The notes under the pieces are model-generated. The model was not told where the DNA came from and did not search any database. It worked only from the letters and a program-made list of their open reading frames with translations. This document shows positions 47,219 through 57,972 of a stretch of DNA of 64,000 bases, one piece after another; position 1 is the stretch's first letter; each line of letters begins with the position of its first letter. Origin of the DNA: Rhineura floridana (lineage: Eukaryota > Chordata > Lepidosauria > Squamata > Rhineuridae); the NCBI RefSeq assembly GCF_030035675.1, contig NC_084495.1:7161001-7225000 (forward strand), in the 5' to 3' direction. The position numbers and the translations under genes were made by a program.

Positions 47219-47744
47219 ACAGTGAACTGGAAGAAGTGTCCCAAACTCTGCGGGGAGCTGGGGAATATGAAATAGTGAAGAGCCCTCATGCGGAGTAAGA
47301 GCCTGGTCTACACATGCAGTAGAACAAGGTGGTAGAATGGATTACAGGTAGAGCAGGGATCACGTTTTTTTAATCCTCCCCAATGTGAAAAGCTCCCTAC
47401 AACTAGAAAATGAGCATAACAGGAAAAATTCTAGGCTAGAACCTTCTCCCTCATGTGCTCGTTTGTTTTTTAAAAAATTGAAGGTAGCTCTTTCTCTGTT
47501 CTTTTTCATCCAGACTGGTATCTCCATCCCCAGTTCACTTTGCCACTTCCTCCTGCCTAACTGAAGCGGCCACCTCACTTGGCAGCTGAGCCTTAACATG
47601 TAAACTAGCCCTGGCTGTGACCTGTTGGTAGAGTGTGGAAGTGACCTTGGCCTCCCCTCCGTGCCCACAGGCAGATGGGTCTTGATGAGCAGAGGCGCCC
47701 CTCCTATTGGTTTTGCAGATGCAAGGCCTGGGCTACAAAGTGGC

Positions 47745-47835
47745 TACAGTGTTTGGCATCCTTTGCCAACCTGGTACCCTTGAGAACAAAACATCTGGAG
47801 ATCCCCAAGTTGGGAAAGTCTGGCCATTGGATACG
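47745..47835. mobile_element. hAT-type MITE, centre lost
   Basis: TTTGCCAACCTGGTACCCTT at the left and AACATCTGGAGATCCCCAAG, TTGGGAAAGTCTGGCC at the right are the two arms of the 843-type family with little between them. Confidence 0.6.
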
Positions 47836-48889
47836 GATGAAGCTCTCTGAGAAGTATAAATGCCCCATCCCACAAATTACTGGCTAGCACAGCAGTGATC
47901 TTCCTGCTTGGCTTCCGGTCTGCAGTATGGCATCCCGAGATGAGAGGAATGAGAGATTTCCCTTGTTTCTTACAGGGATGCCTTCTTTGCTGCTCCTGTG
48001 GCTGAGGGTGGTTGGGTTTTATTTATATATTTTAAAAAGCAGCTGAATGGACATTTATTTGACCCTATGTTTCTACATAAACCTGTATTACGGTTCATAC
48101 ATTCAACATGATCATGCTGACACACAATAAAGTATGTTGTACTGAAACATGCAGCAATAGTTACAGTGTTTCCTAAATGTGCAATACAGGACATGCATAT
48201 GGGATGTTAGGAGACTTACGGCATCTTGACAAACCTGCACTTAATCCATTTTTCTCTTCTCCCCGTCCTGTTCCCTGTTTTAGTTCCACCACGAGTGCTG
48301 CCACCACCTCTGAATACTTAAGTTTCTCATGCATGCTCTATTTCTGTCAGCCTCGGAGATCTTCTTACCACTCACTCTGTTAAAAGTCATCCATGCCCAG
48401 TTCTCGTCCATGTTCCATCCACACACACCCAGTTACGCTGCTTGATTTCTCAGATTCGTCTCTGTCTCCCCTCGGAAGCCCTTTAGGAAAAACACATTTG
48501 CACACTGGCAACCTGCTGGTGGTGCATCTCCCTTACTGCTACCTCAATGCAATGTTGTCATAAGCACCTTTTTTCTTGCTCCTGCATTTGCCAAAAAAAA
48601 CCGCCCCTCATTCCTGGCTTCACCACCACTTGATTTGATGCTTGCTTTGTCATTGTGTTGCTCACCCAAAATTAGAGCACTGCAGCTAGGCCCTGACCTC
48701 ATTCCAGGACACCGGATTCTGCTGCCATCATACATTCCCTCTTGCCCTGTGTTTTTTCCTGATTGCTTTGCTGGGAAGCCCTCTCACTTCTGACACCATG
48801 TCCATCCTCCGACTGCTCCTGCACAGCCACGCCCTTTCCTGCTTCTTGGCTTCCTCCCATTACTCCTTTTGTACACGCCGGCCCACTTA

Positions 48890-49045
48890 TTGGCAGTGGA
48901 TGCTGGTGGCTCCAATGTCAGTGAGGCAGTGAATCCACTTTGGGTTTTGGTCTGAACTTTTTGAGGAGTTTTCGACGGCTCCTTGAAAGCGCAGACTAAC
49001 ACCCGGAGCAGAGTCCACTGTCCCACTGACGGCGGCACTGCCTGT
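48890..49045. mobile_element. Palindromic MITE (GGGTTTTAGTC family) in NEXMIF 3' UTR
   Basis: TGGTGGCTCCAATGTCAGTG and TTGGGTTTTGGTCTGAAC face GCGCAGACTAACACCCGGAG and GTCCCACTGACGG. A long imperfect foldback. Confidence 0.7.
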
Positions 49046-51457
49046 TGGCGTAACTGGTTGTCATCGCTAGCTTGCTCTCCTTCACAACCCTTGTCACATT
49101 GCCTGGATTTCCACTGACTCTTGCTCTTAAAACATCTGTGACATTTTGGAGCAAAGGTGACACATGAAATGAGAGTGGATCCTAGCATGGCTACCCAAGG
49201 ATTATCAGGCTGGCCATCCTTCTAAGAACCAAAAGTCACGCCAGATCCTGAATGAAGAATTAAAAACCTATGAGAACGTGAGGCGGAGTGTCTGAAGGCA
49301 ATGTGTTTGTTAAATGTCAAGGGTGATGCTGTTTTCTGGGACTACAACCCAATCCCTGCTGGTCCATAGCATTTGGATTTAATCCCATGGTTTGGGGAGA
49401 GATTCACCGCTAAATAGGGGATGCTGACTGTACTTTTCAAAAGGGTCCAAAGGGTTGTGAGAAGAGATATGGTTTCCCATGATATGTACATGCATATCTT
49501 TTGTCCCACTGTTACCTCTGCTCAAACAGGTTTTTCAAAGAATACCAAAACCTGCCAGAGTGGCTTCCCAGAGGCAAAGGTGGGATAAACAGGTCCCTTT
49601 TCAAACCGCCTTCAGCTCTGTGCAAAAACTGTTCTGAGCCTTCTTGAGCCTCTGGACATGAAGATCAGAGGCGCTTGTCTGCGATCCATCCGGTGTTAGA
49701 ATCCAAGCACAACAAAAACAAGGTGCACCTCAGTCTTGAAGGTTGAGACATACATATGAAGCGTGCCCTTTTCCTTCCAAGTGGGAGGCCAATCTTTTCC
49801 TGGTCGCCACTTGTGTGTCTTTTGAAGGGGAAAACTGAAATATATAGTCATGTTGGCCTTTCACAGTTGCTGCCTGGTGGTGTGTTTTTCTACTGAGGGG
49901 TAGAAGAACCAGAGTTACAAGATTGTTTCAAGAGGAAGGACTTTGGCATTTGGACACATTTAACATTCAAATTGTGACAACTGCCATTACTGTGGCTAGA
50001 GCTAAGCATATGATCACATGCTTCATATTCCCAGGAAACATTGAAGCAGGTTGCCTAGTGTGGAATTCTCAACAAAACTGGAGAGAGTAGATGAGAATGG
50101 CTTGGGAGAACTTTTGCTCCCAATGGCTTACACACATTCATTTGACCCAAACAAATCCCAAGCTGTTCACGAGATGTAAACATGGAAGAGGTGTCCACGT
50201 CACAAACTCTCCTCTGTCTTGCAAAACCACCTTCATATCTCTCTTTTACATTTTTTTTTTAAAGCCAGATAATCTCTTCAGCCTTGTTCATGTCCTGCCC
50301 ACCCGTTCACCTCCCCACGTGAGAATTAGTTGTGCCGGTGGAATGAAAGATCATTTTGCAAGGCCATTGAGATCAGTGTGGAAAGAACCAGGTCTAGGAT
50401 CGACATGTTGTGCCAGATTATCGCATATAAAGCTTTGTGTTCTCAGCTCTGCATGATGCAATTCCCCTAAGGACCTCCGAGGAAGTGATGTGGCATGAGC
50501 CTCCACAATATCTGTTCGAGAAGTGAAGCCCCTGTTTTCAACGAGTTAATAATTTTTTTAAAAAAAAGATGCAAAAAAGGGATTAAAATGAAGTATGGTA
50601 TAGCTTTGGCTGAAGCATGGCTTTTTTTGAATCTGTTTCTCAGGTAAATAAGTGACACTACTGACAATGGAGTAAGAGCCATTGGAGGGTGGGGGGGTTG
50701 CGAGGGGGGGACAAATTGGAACTAAAGCAAAGGATGCTTGAGAGAGCAGAGAGTTAGCAGATGCGTTTACTGAGCCTTTGAACACTTGCTGAGGGAAAAG
50801 GAAGAAAGGAATACCCTTTTCAGTTATTACTCCCCTTGTAGAGATAGAATAATGGATACTTCAAAAGCACAAAGGGGTGTGTTTAGAAACTGTGAGATAG
50901 GTAAGGAAAAGTCCCAGTTAAACTCCTTTTTGTCTTTTACTCCCAGTAGGAAGCAGGGTGGAAATCTAAGGAGATGCTCTGTTTCACTACCCACAGCCCT
51001 TGCTGTGGGCACTTTAACTGCTGCCTACAGAGATTTGAATGTACTGCTCCTTAAGTTAACTTCCATAGAACCAGAGGCACCTCTTTATTCAGTTGCTACT
51101 GTTTTATGGTGCTAAAAAAACAAAAACTTGTATTCCCCTTGAGCATTAAGGAAATCCTATATGGCCCTTTAAATGAATGTAACATATCCATTTCTGTTTA
51201 ACAGTGTACACTGCAATTTTAACATGTATGGGGATAATTTGCCTTTTTCTTTTCTTTTAGAACAAGCTTTATAAATATTCTGTAGAGTCAATTGAAGTAT
51301 AATTCTTAAGGATCACTCTAAGACGCCTACAAAATCTTGTATATTTTTAAGTGTGCCAATTTGTAAAATATTTTGTAAGTGTATATTTTTCTTAGGAAAG
51401 TGCTGTGAAGTGTTTGTATGTGTGAGGTTTCCCCTTTTTGGCACCTGTCCAGGTGCT

Positions 51458-51463
51458 AATAAA
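51458..51463 (+). terminator. NEXMIF: Proximal polyadenylation signal candidate
   Basis: AATAAA sits in the context ggtgctaataaaagg, about 300 bases before the last signal cluster. It would give a slightly shorter NEXMIF 3' UTR. Confidence 0.4.
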
Positions 51464-51763
51464 AGGATGCATACTTAAAAGGTTTCTGGTTTTAAAAACC
51501 AAAATACAAAGAAAAAAATTTAAACTTTTGTTGGGGATTTTGTAATAAAAAGAAATGTTGTGAAAGAGTGTAGTGATATTGTGTAAAGGAAACTGGAAAA
51601 AATTGTGAGCGCTTTGCTGTTTTATAGATCCTCTTGTAAATTATTCTTGTAATATTTTTGGTTTTGTTGTTCTTGTTGCAAAGGTTTTAAATATTTGTGA
51701 CTGACTCTGTACGGTGAAAACGTCATATTGTTAACTTGCTGAGTTTTGTTATATTGTTTATGG

Positions 51764-51779
51764 AATAAATAAAAATAAA
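51764..51779 (+). terminator. NEXMIF: Distal polyadenylation signal cluster
   Basis: Three overlapping AATAAA hexamers lie at the end of the T-rich NEXMIF 3' UTR. Cleavage would fall near 51785-51800. After this point the sequence loses its UTR-like look and repeats become frequent. Confidence 0.6.
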
Positions 51780-51790
51780 AATCTCATTTT

Positions 51791-52121
51791 AAGATGACAT
51801 ATGCGAAGAAATTAAAACTCTCATTTATTGAGTTTCAGACACAGTGGTGATGCCATGATGTGGATCCTGTCTCCTCTTACCCATTCTTTCATAGCATTTT
51901 TATTGGGCTTACGTTCCAAATATTCTCAGCTCCAAATAAGAAAACCTTATCTGGTGGAAGGGGGGAACAAACATAGCTCACATTGGTTAAATTTGGACAT
52001 TGTGCAAAAACATAGTTTAGTGTGACATGAATGAGCTGCAGTGAGCCTTGGATTGGCTCACTTCCCTCTCCTCCTGTGTAGCATCCAGGAGAAGTTTAGA
52101 AGCTTCTGTTTCCATTTTTGC
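51791..52121. other. Downstream flank of NEXMIF
   Basis: No gene or repeat recognised. Confidence 0.35.
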
Positions 52122-52167
52122 TTAACCACAGTTTGTTGGGTCATCCAGCCCAACAAACTGTGGTTAA
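52122..52167. repeat. Perfect 19-bp inverted repeat (hairpin)
   Basis: TTAACCACAGTTTGTTGGG (52122-52140), loop TCATCCAG, and its exact reverse complement (52149-52167). Probably the core of a foldback MITE related to the AACCA-rich repeats, but the perfect stem suggests a young copy. Confidence 0.85.
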
Positions 52168-52384
52168 TCTTGTTAGAAGTTGCCTTTTTTCAAATGGACG
52201 ATAGTTAACATTAGCCAGAGGTTGTCACTTCAGACATCATGACAAGGTGTGGCTAAGCCAAAAAAAAAAAAAAAGCAGTGAAAGCTTCCAAATTGCTCAT
52301 GGCTGCAGAGGAGGAGGGGGAGCACATTAGCCTCACTGTGATTCATTCAGATCATGCTAAACTTTAGTACAAAGATAGCCAGCA

Positions 52385-52495
52385 TAGTGCCTTCCAGATG
52401 ATATTGGACCACAACTCCCATCATCGCTGACCAGTGGCCATGTTGACTGGGACTGATCAGAGTTAGTGTCTGACAATATCTAGACACCACCACAT
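52385..52495. mobile_element. hAT-type MITE, diverged
   Basis: CTTCCAGATGATATTGGACC, ACAACTCCCATCATCGCTGA and CAGTGGCCATGTTGACTGGG follow the order of the 843/1735 families. The ends are not clear. Confidence 0.55.
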
Positions 52496-53559
52496 CAGCT
52501 GCCCTTCATTTGGGGTGACATTCCCCAATGCAACCGTTGCTTTTTACTGCTTTTGGCTGGCCTTTTCAGAAAATTCTGCACTTCCTGTACAGTGTTTTTT
52601 TTTTTTTTTTAACCCTGCTTTTAGAGCTGGCTTTCTCTGTCGGTAACAACCTCACTATATTTTTAGGTTGACTGTTTGCCATTCGATAATTAAATCTGGA
52701 GATTTCACTCCCTTTAATGAGCCTCCAAAAGCAGCTCATTTAAATGACTGGGTCAATATTTCAATGGGAAAAGCCTGCTTTCTCACTCACTTCATTGGCT
52801 GTCTCAATGGAGCACACTTAAAAGGTAGATTTTAAGCTATATTACGAAGCTAATGCATTATAATGTCTGATGTGGGGCAGGGGGTGGGTGGGTAGGAAAA
52901 AATAAAGGATTACCGTGCAAATGTTGCTATACTGTTGTAAATTTGCAGACCGTGCTGTGGATAGAAAGTAATGAAAGAAAAATACACAGGAGAGCATTTT
53001 ATACCTGTCAATTTGTGAAGAGTCTGGGACAAATCTTAGAAGGAGAATCGGGCTTGCTAAATGTCCAATAAGAGGCATTTGTTGTATGATACAGATTTTA
53101 TTCACAGCTAGGAAATGTTGCTGTCTGGATAAAAAAAAGAGACATATAAGTATATTAATTTATTCAGAGAATTACTTCCAACATACAAAGAAATCAAACA
53201 ATTACTAGAGAACTGATTATTTACTCTGGTATGAATATCTCCAATTGAGATATTATAGAAAACTGAGACAAAGAGAATTCCATCTGAGAAACGGTACAAG
53301 TTTTGCAAACATTTATCTTTGTGAAATTTATGAAATCTTACTTGCCTTTATTGCATGAAAGAACAAGCGACAAATGAAAAGGTGCAGTGGGCTCAGATTT
53401 AGGGGCTCCAATCATGTTTTGTGCATGGGAGCATATTTAGAAAATACATCCAAATGTTTGTGAAATCTGCTATATGGAGATGAGCAGATGGTATCTGACC
53501 CTGATAGACTTCATGAGATAAATAGAAACGTAGGTGAGAAAATGTGGAACAAGTTCTAA
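52496..53559. other. Downstream DNA, nothing recognised
   Basis: A/T-rich. No gene or repeat recognised. Confidence 0.35.
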
Positions 53560-53690
53560 ATGCCAGTTGTGGCTGTTGGCTCCATGTCAGTGGGCAGTGG
53601 CATCTGCTCCTGGTTTTAGTCTGACTTTTCCAGGAGCTGAAGCTCCTTGAAAATTCAGACTAAAACCCGGAGTGCATATATCCATATTCA
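53560..53690. mobile_element. Palindromic MITE (GGGTTTTAGTC family)
   Basis: GGCTCCATGTCAGTGGGCAG, CTGGTTTTAGTCTGACTTTT, then GCTCCTTGAAAATTCAGACT, AAAACCCGGAGTG. The best-preserved foldback of the three copies. Confidence 0.75.
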
Positions 53691-54565
53691 CCAGTAGACA
53701 AAAAAACCCTTGCAGTTTAACAACATACCTATAACCAACAGCTATTTCTATCAAACTTTAAGAAGCAGGGAAACTGGGCAGCTATAGTGAATGCACCAGG
53801 GGAGCAGGAGACCTGACCTCCTCGATGAGATATTGTACTGCCCTACAGTTTTGTAAAAATGCAAACACAATTAGGGTTGGTCTTTCACAGTCCAATTCAC
53901 TTGCTGTGTAGCATGGAAGAATTTGGTAACATGCACAGCTATAGTGAATGCACCAGGGGAGCAGGGGACCTGACTTCCTCTTTAGTGGAGCAGGAGACCT
54001 GACCTCTTTGAGATATTGTACTGCCCTGCAAATTTGTCAAAATGCAAACACTATCTTAAGCATGATTGCACGGGAGTAAATCCCAATGAACTCAATAAAC
54101 ATGCAAATGATCAAAACTCCCCTCCTCCTCCCCCTCCTGCCTGCTCCCCTCCCCCTGCTTCCCTCCCCATCCCCTGTGGTCAGTTTCACCTATCCTAAGC
54201 ATGATTGCAGGGGAGTAAATCCCACTGAGCTCATTAAGCATGCAAATTATCAATCCATTCTCAGCAAACTTGCACAGGATCCCATTTCTTACCTCCCAGA
54301 TTAAAAAGCAGGGAAATTCACTAATAGGCAAAAAACCTTGTGGTTTAAGAATGTACTTATAGCCAACAGATATTTCTATCCAACTTTAAAAAGCAGGGAA
54401 ATTGGGCAGCTATAGTGAATGCACCAGGGGAGCAGGAGACCTGACCTCCTCTCTGAGATATTGTACTGCCCTACAAATTTGTCAAAATGCAAACACAATT
54501 TGGGTTGGCCTTTCACAATCCAATCCACTTCTTGTGTAGCTTGGAAGGATTTGGTAACGTGTCTC
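53691..54565. repeat. Complex direct-repeat block
   Basis: A unit of about 240 bases (from CACCAGTAGACAAAAAAACC or its equal to CTTGCTGTGTAGCATGGAAG, ATTTGGTAAC) occurs at about 53688-53933 and again at 54318-54560. A partial unit (GCTATAGTGAATGCACCAGG ... TTTGTCAAAATGCAAACA) lies at 53938-54050. Between them two copies of AAGCATGATTGCA.GGGAGTA, AATCCCA.TGA..TCA flank a C-rich tract (54117-54180). No coding homology. Confidence 0.8.
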
Positions 54566-54574
54566 CTCACAACT

Positions 54575-54650
54575 CTCAGCAACCTTCACAAACTACACTT
54601 CCCAGGATTCTTTGAGGGAAGCCATGACTGTCTCACGTGAAATCAAAGTC
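54575..54650. mobile_element. Half of the AACTCTGGGAATT MITE family
   Basis: ACAAACTACACTTCCCAGGA, TTCTTTGAGGGAAGCCATGA only; the other arm is missing. Confidence 0.6.
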
Positions 54651-54709
54651 TGGTGTGGGTGTGGCCCCCTGATTAGACAAGCCAAGCAGGTGTGAGTCTG
54701 ACTTTAGAA

Positions 54710-54847
54710 CAGCCTTTCCCAACCAGTGTGCCTCCAGATGTTGTTGGACCGCAACTCCCATCAGCCTCAGCCAGCATTGCCAATGGTCAGGAAAGATGGG
54801 AGTTGTGGTCCAACAACATCTGGAGGCACACTGGTTGGGAAAGGCTG
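54710..54847. mobile_element. hAT-type MITE, young copy
   Basis: 138 bases with near-perfect inverted arms (CAGCCTTTCCCAACCAGTGT and its complement at the right), flanked by a perfect 8-bp duplication CTTTAGAA (54702-54709, 54848-54855). Confidence 0.95.
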
Positions 54848-54855
54848 CTTTAGAA

Positions 54856-55634
54856 CACTGACAGTTGGTTCTTCCTGAGCAGGCCATGCTTATCATTGAC
54901 TCCAATGTTAAATTAATTAATTTAAAATCAGCCAGGTATTTTTTTAACTTTTAAATTCAGAAGATGAAGATCAGAGTCTGGGGCAAGGTTGGTAATAGGA
55001 TATTTAATTAATTTCAACAAATTATGAGACGACTGACAGAAAATAGTCCAGCAGGGCTCTGGATTCCCCCCCCCCTCTTGTTTTACACTTTGAACTCTCA
55101 ATTCTCTCTGAACGTTTTGTGTGTCACCATGAAAACTTAGAGGGCTGTTAAGCAAGCATTTCTGAGTTCAGGACTATAAGTTTTGTAAGGTTTAGTTTTG
55201 AAATGAGCTTATGGGAAGTATCAGAATGGCATGGGGGGTATTTTCAATTTAATATTGCTGAATGTGAAAAATCCATGCTGACTATAGTATACAGCCACTC
55301 TCTTCGCTGTATAATTTGGTGGCCATGTAACAAAAACCAAAGTATTTTCATCTCAAATTTGAAAATGGAATAAAGAGTGTGCAATTTTATCTAGATCCTG
55401 TTTAATTTTATTAATTGCTATTTTTTAAAAGGTATCTGAACATTTGGTACTATTACAGAATTAAGATCCCATACTAATGTTTAGGTAAGATTGTGTAATG
55501 CTAATGCTTGATATTGGGGGGAAAGCCTCAGAGCCATGACAAAATGTGAAGTGAAAATGCACAAACACAGTTACAACACAGCTTAAAAGCTACTTAACTG
55601 TGAAAAGGGGAATGCAAAACCTTAATATGTTTAC
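54856..55634. other. Downstream DNA, nothing recognised
   Basis: A/T-rich. No gene or repeat recognised. Confidence 0.35.
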
Positions 55635-56325
55635 AGTTCAGTTCAGTTCAGTTTATTGCGTGGCCGTAGGCCATTGCATAACAAGCATCTGCAAACGTCT
55701 ACAACCATTAGGCAGATACAATTAAAATTCGCTAAAATATTAAAACGTGTTTAAGAAAAAGAAAAACAGACTTATACGATCTATTACAATAGGAATAAAA
55801 TATTCATAGGGAACCACCCCCTCAGCAATCAGTCCCCAGGTCAGAGACAACTCTAGCACATATTTTCCGTGCTGCCAGAGCGAAAAGAGAGACCCTGTAT
55901 GTTATTGAAGGGTCTAAATTGGACATAAGGTAAAAGATTTTTTGATGGAGAGTTGTTAAAAGCGGGTTAGCCAACAGGGTCCTCAGAAACTTATCCCAGG
56001 GGTGAGAATACAAAGGACAGAGTATGAGATAATGGGGTAAATCCTCAGTTTCCTTGGAACCACAGATACAAGCACGCTCACCCCATGGCGTTTGGGTGTA
56101 GCGGCCATCCATGACAGCATTTGGCATAGTTTGGAATCGTAATGCCATGAAGGCCTGTCTAAATTTTAATGGAAGCGACTGGGTCAAATAGGAAGCTTTG
56201 TGATTGTCTACTTTATAGAGCCTATACCATGGAGTAAATCTAGAATTATTAATAGCTAGCCTGTCTAAACTGGCGCTATATTGGAAGAATGTATCACGTA
56301 GCTTGGATCTTGAGTTTAGGGTCTT
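55635..56325 (-). mobile_element. Non-LTR retrotransposon C-terminal fragment, clade unknown
   Basis: The reverse strand has a 121-codon frame (56187-55822): FRQAFMALRFQTMPNAVMDG, then CICGSKETEDLPHYLILCPL with a C-x-C...H...C arrangement typical of the region after the reverse transcriptase of several LINE clades. The 3' end is a tandem GAACT-type repeat (TCAGTTCAGTTCAGTTTATT on the + strand). No RT motifs are present. Confidence 0.6.
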
Positions 56326-56434
56326 TTCCCGCCCTCTTCTCTTTTTGCTCCGCCTCCTCCCCTCGCTCGCACCCGTACTTCAGTATATGTGCTGGAAATT
56401 TTAAAACTACCGAGGAAGAAACTGAGAACTGTGC

Positions 56435-56734
56435 GTGATGGTGCTAACAAGAATGACACGGAAGCTACTGAAAGACAAAGAGCCATTGCTTGAGAGTATA
56501 CCTGCAAGGAAAAGCAGGCGGAGGTGCAACCAAAAGTCAAAACAAAATCTTTTATCAAAATTAGAAGCTGCAGAAAAACCTCTAAGAGGCCAGAGTAAAA
56601 TAACTCACTTTTTAAATTCTGCTTCAAATAAATCAACCAAAAGAGCTGCCTTAATATGTTTAGACAGAATTGGGCAACATTTATTGAATACTGGCAGAAC
56701 AAAGCACCATCTTTACAAGATCCAAAATGCTTGA
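56435..56734 (+). CDS. Unrecognised small intact ORF with PIP-box-like motif
   Basis: 99 codons, not recognised. A Lys/Arg-rich protein beginning MMVLTRMTRKLLKDKEP, with a QSKITHFL motif near residues 54-61 that fits the PCNA-interacting PIP-box pattern (Q-x-x-I-x-x-F-L) followed by basic residues. A TTTTCCCGCCC motif resembling an E2F site lies about 110 bases upstream (56322) and an AATAAA 118 bases downstream (56852). It could be a processed retrocopy, a single-exon gene, or part of an unknown retroelement. I claim no function. Confidence 0.35.
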   Translation: MMVLTRMTRKLLKDKEPLLESIPARKSRRRCNQKSKQNLLSKLEAAEKPLRGQSKITHFLNSASNKSTKRAALICLDRIGQHLLNTGRTKHHLYKIQNA

Positions 56735-57159
56735 GATGATATAATACCAAACTATGAATGTAAAACTTCCAGTTTTTCTACTTCCTTTTGTTAATTTCCT
56801 TGTAAAATATTATGCTTGTTTTATAAAATGTATGTTTGTTTTATAAAACTGAATAAAAATATAAACAACTATAAGGCAAAACAAAATGGACACACTGGGC
56901 TGGGTCAGATTTCACAATCCCACAGAGCTGGCCCTACCTATAGGCAGAGTGAGAGAGCAGTTGCTGGGGTGATGGTGAGAGGAAGATGCTGTTGGGAAAG
57001 ATCTGAGGGGCCCCCAATTAGTATAGTGACGGGTAGAGGGAGATATGACGTTGTGCGAAGGACTTGCAAGGTGAGGGGAACTCGACCCAGGCAGTTACTG
57101 GCTGTGCCTTGTTCCAGTCCTCCCCACATCCACAGGTCTGTTGGTTGCCCTATCAGCCA

Positions 57160-57946
57160 GCTCTTGGGTCTCCAGATGCTGCTTTTAAATGCCAGATCGG
57201 TATATAATAAGATCTCCCTCATCCATGATTTAATTCTGGAAGAGGCAGCTGATCTGGCATGTATAACTGAGACCTGGGTGGGTGAGCAGAGAGGAGTTAG
57301 TCTCTCCCAGCTGTGCCCACCGGGGTACCTGGTTCAGCATCAGGGTAGACCCGAGGGTCGGGGAGGGGGGGTCGCTGTGGTTTATAGGAGTTCCATTTTC
57401 CTCTCCAAGCACCCTGTCCATGTGACTACTGGTCTAGAGTGTTTACACCTTATGTTGGGTCAAGGGGACAGATTGGGGATTCTGTTGGTGTACCGTCCAC
57501 CCCGCTGCCCAACAGACTCCCTAACTGAGCTGACGGAGGTGGTCTCGGATGTACTGCTGAGATCCCCCAGACTGTTGGTACTGGGGGATGTTAACATTCA
57601 TCCCGAGACCACCTTGTCTGGGGCGGCTCAGGACTTCATGGCCTCCATGACAACCATGGGGCTGTCCCAATATGTTACTGGCCCAACACATGTAGCAGGG
57701 CGTACTCTAGATTTGGTTTTCGCGACTGGACATGGAGATGGTGATCTGAATGTGGGGACCCTTACATCAGTTCCTTTGTCATGGACAGATCACCACTTGT
57801 TGAAGTTTAGAATTACAGCGGCTTCTCCCCTCTGCAAGGGTGGGGGACCTATTAAGATGGTCCGCCCCCAGAGACTAATGAATCCGGATGGCTTTCAAAG
57901 GGCTCTGGGAGTTTTCTGGCTGATAGGGCTGGCGTTCCTGTCGTAA
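57160..57946 (+). CDS. L2 apurinic/apyrimidinic-type endonuclease domain
   Basis: Open frame (it continues upstream to a Met at 56816, probably not the true start). Endonuclease motifs in order: LLLNARSVYNK (metal-binding Asn), ACITETWV (catalytic Glu), GGGVAVVYRSS, LLVYRPPR, LVLGDVNIHP (GDxN), and WTDHHLLKF (catalytic Asp-His). It nicks the target to prime reverse transcription. The frame ends in FWLIGLAFLS after a shift; the correct continuation (SFLADRAGVPVVTLV) is in another frame at about 57911-57955, leading straight into the next ORF. Confidence 0.88.
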
Positions 57947-57972
57947 CCCTGGTTGAACTGTGGAATACAGAA

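Larger units (their letters stand above)
43559..51790 (+). other. NEXMIF: NEXMIF 3' UTR, about 8.2 kb
   Basis: This is A/T-rich UTR-like sequence continuing from the terminal exon. No other gene is seen. The end is inferred from AATAAA signals at 51458 and a cluster at 51764-51779 in a T-rich, UTR-like stretch (51160-51790). A Pumilio-type motif TGTACATA lies at 43722-43729. Transposable elements have landed inside it: a palindromic element at 44970-45265, a CR1 3' tail at 46090-46496, a hAT-type MITE remnant near 47745-47830 and another palindromic element at 48890-49045. A TTG/AAT simple-repeat tract lies at 47163-47215. The remainder (43559-44970, 45266-46090, 46497-47740, 47831-48890, 49046-51790) shows nothing else. 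Whether the transcript runs the full length cannot be proved from sequence alone. Confidence 0.65.
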
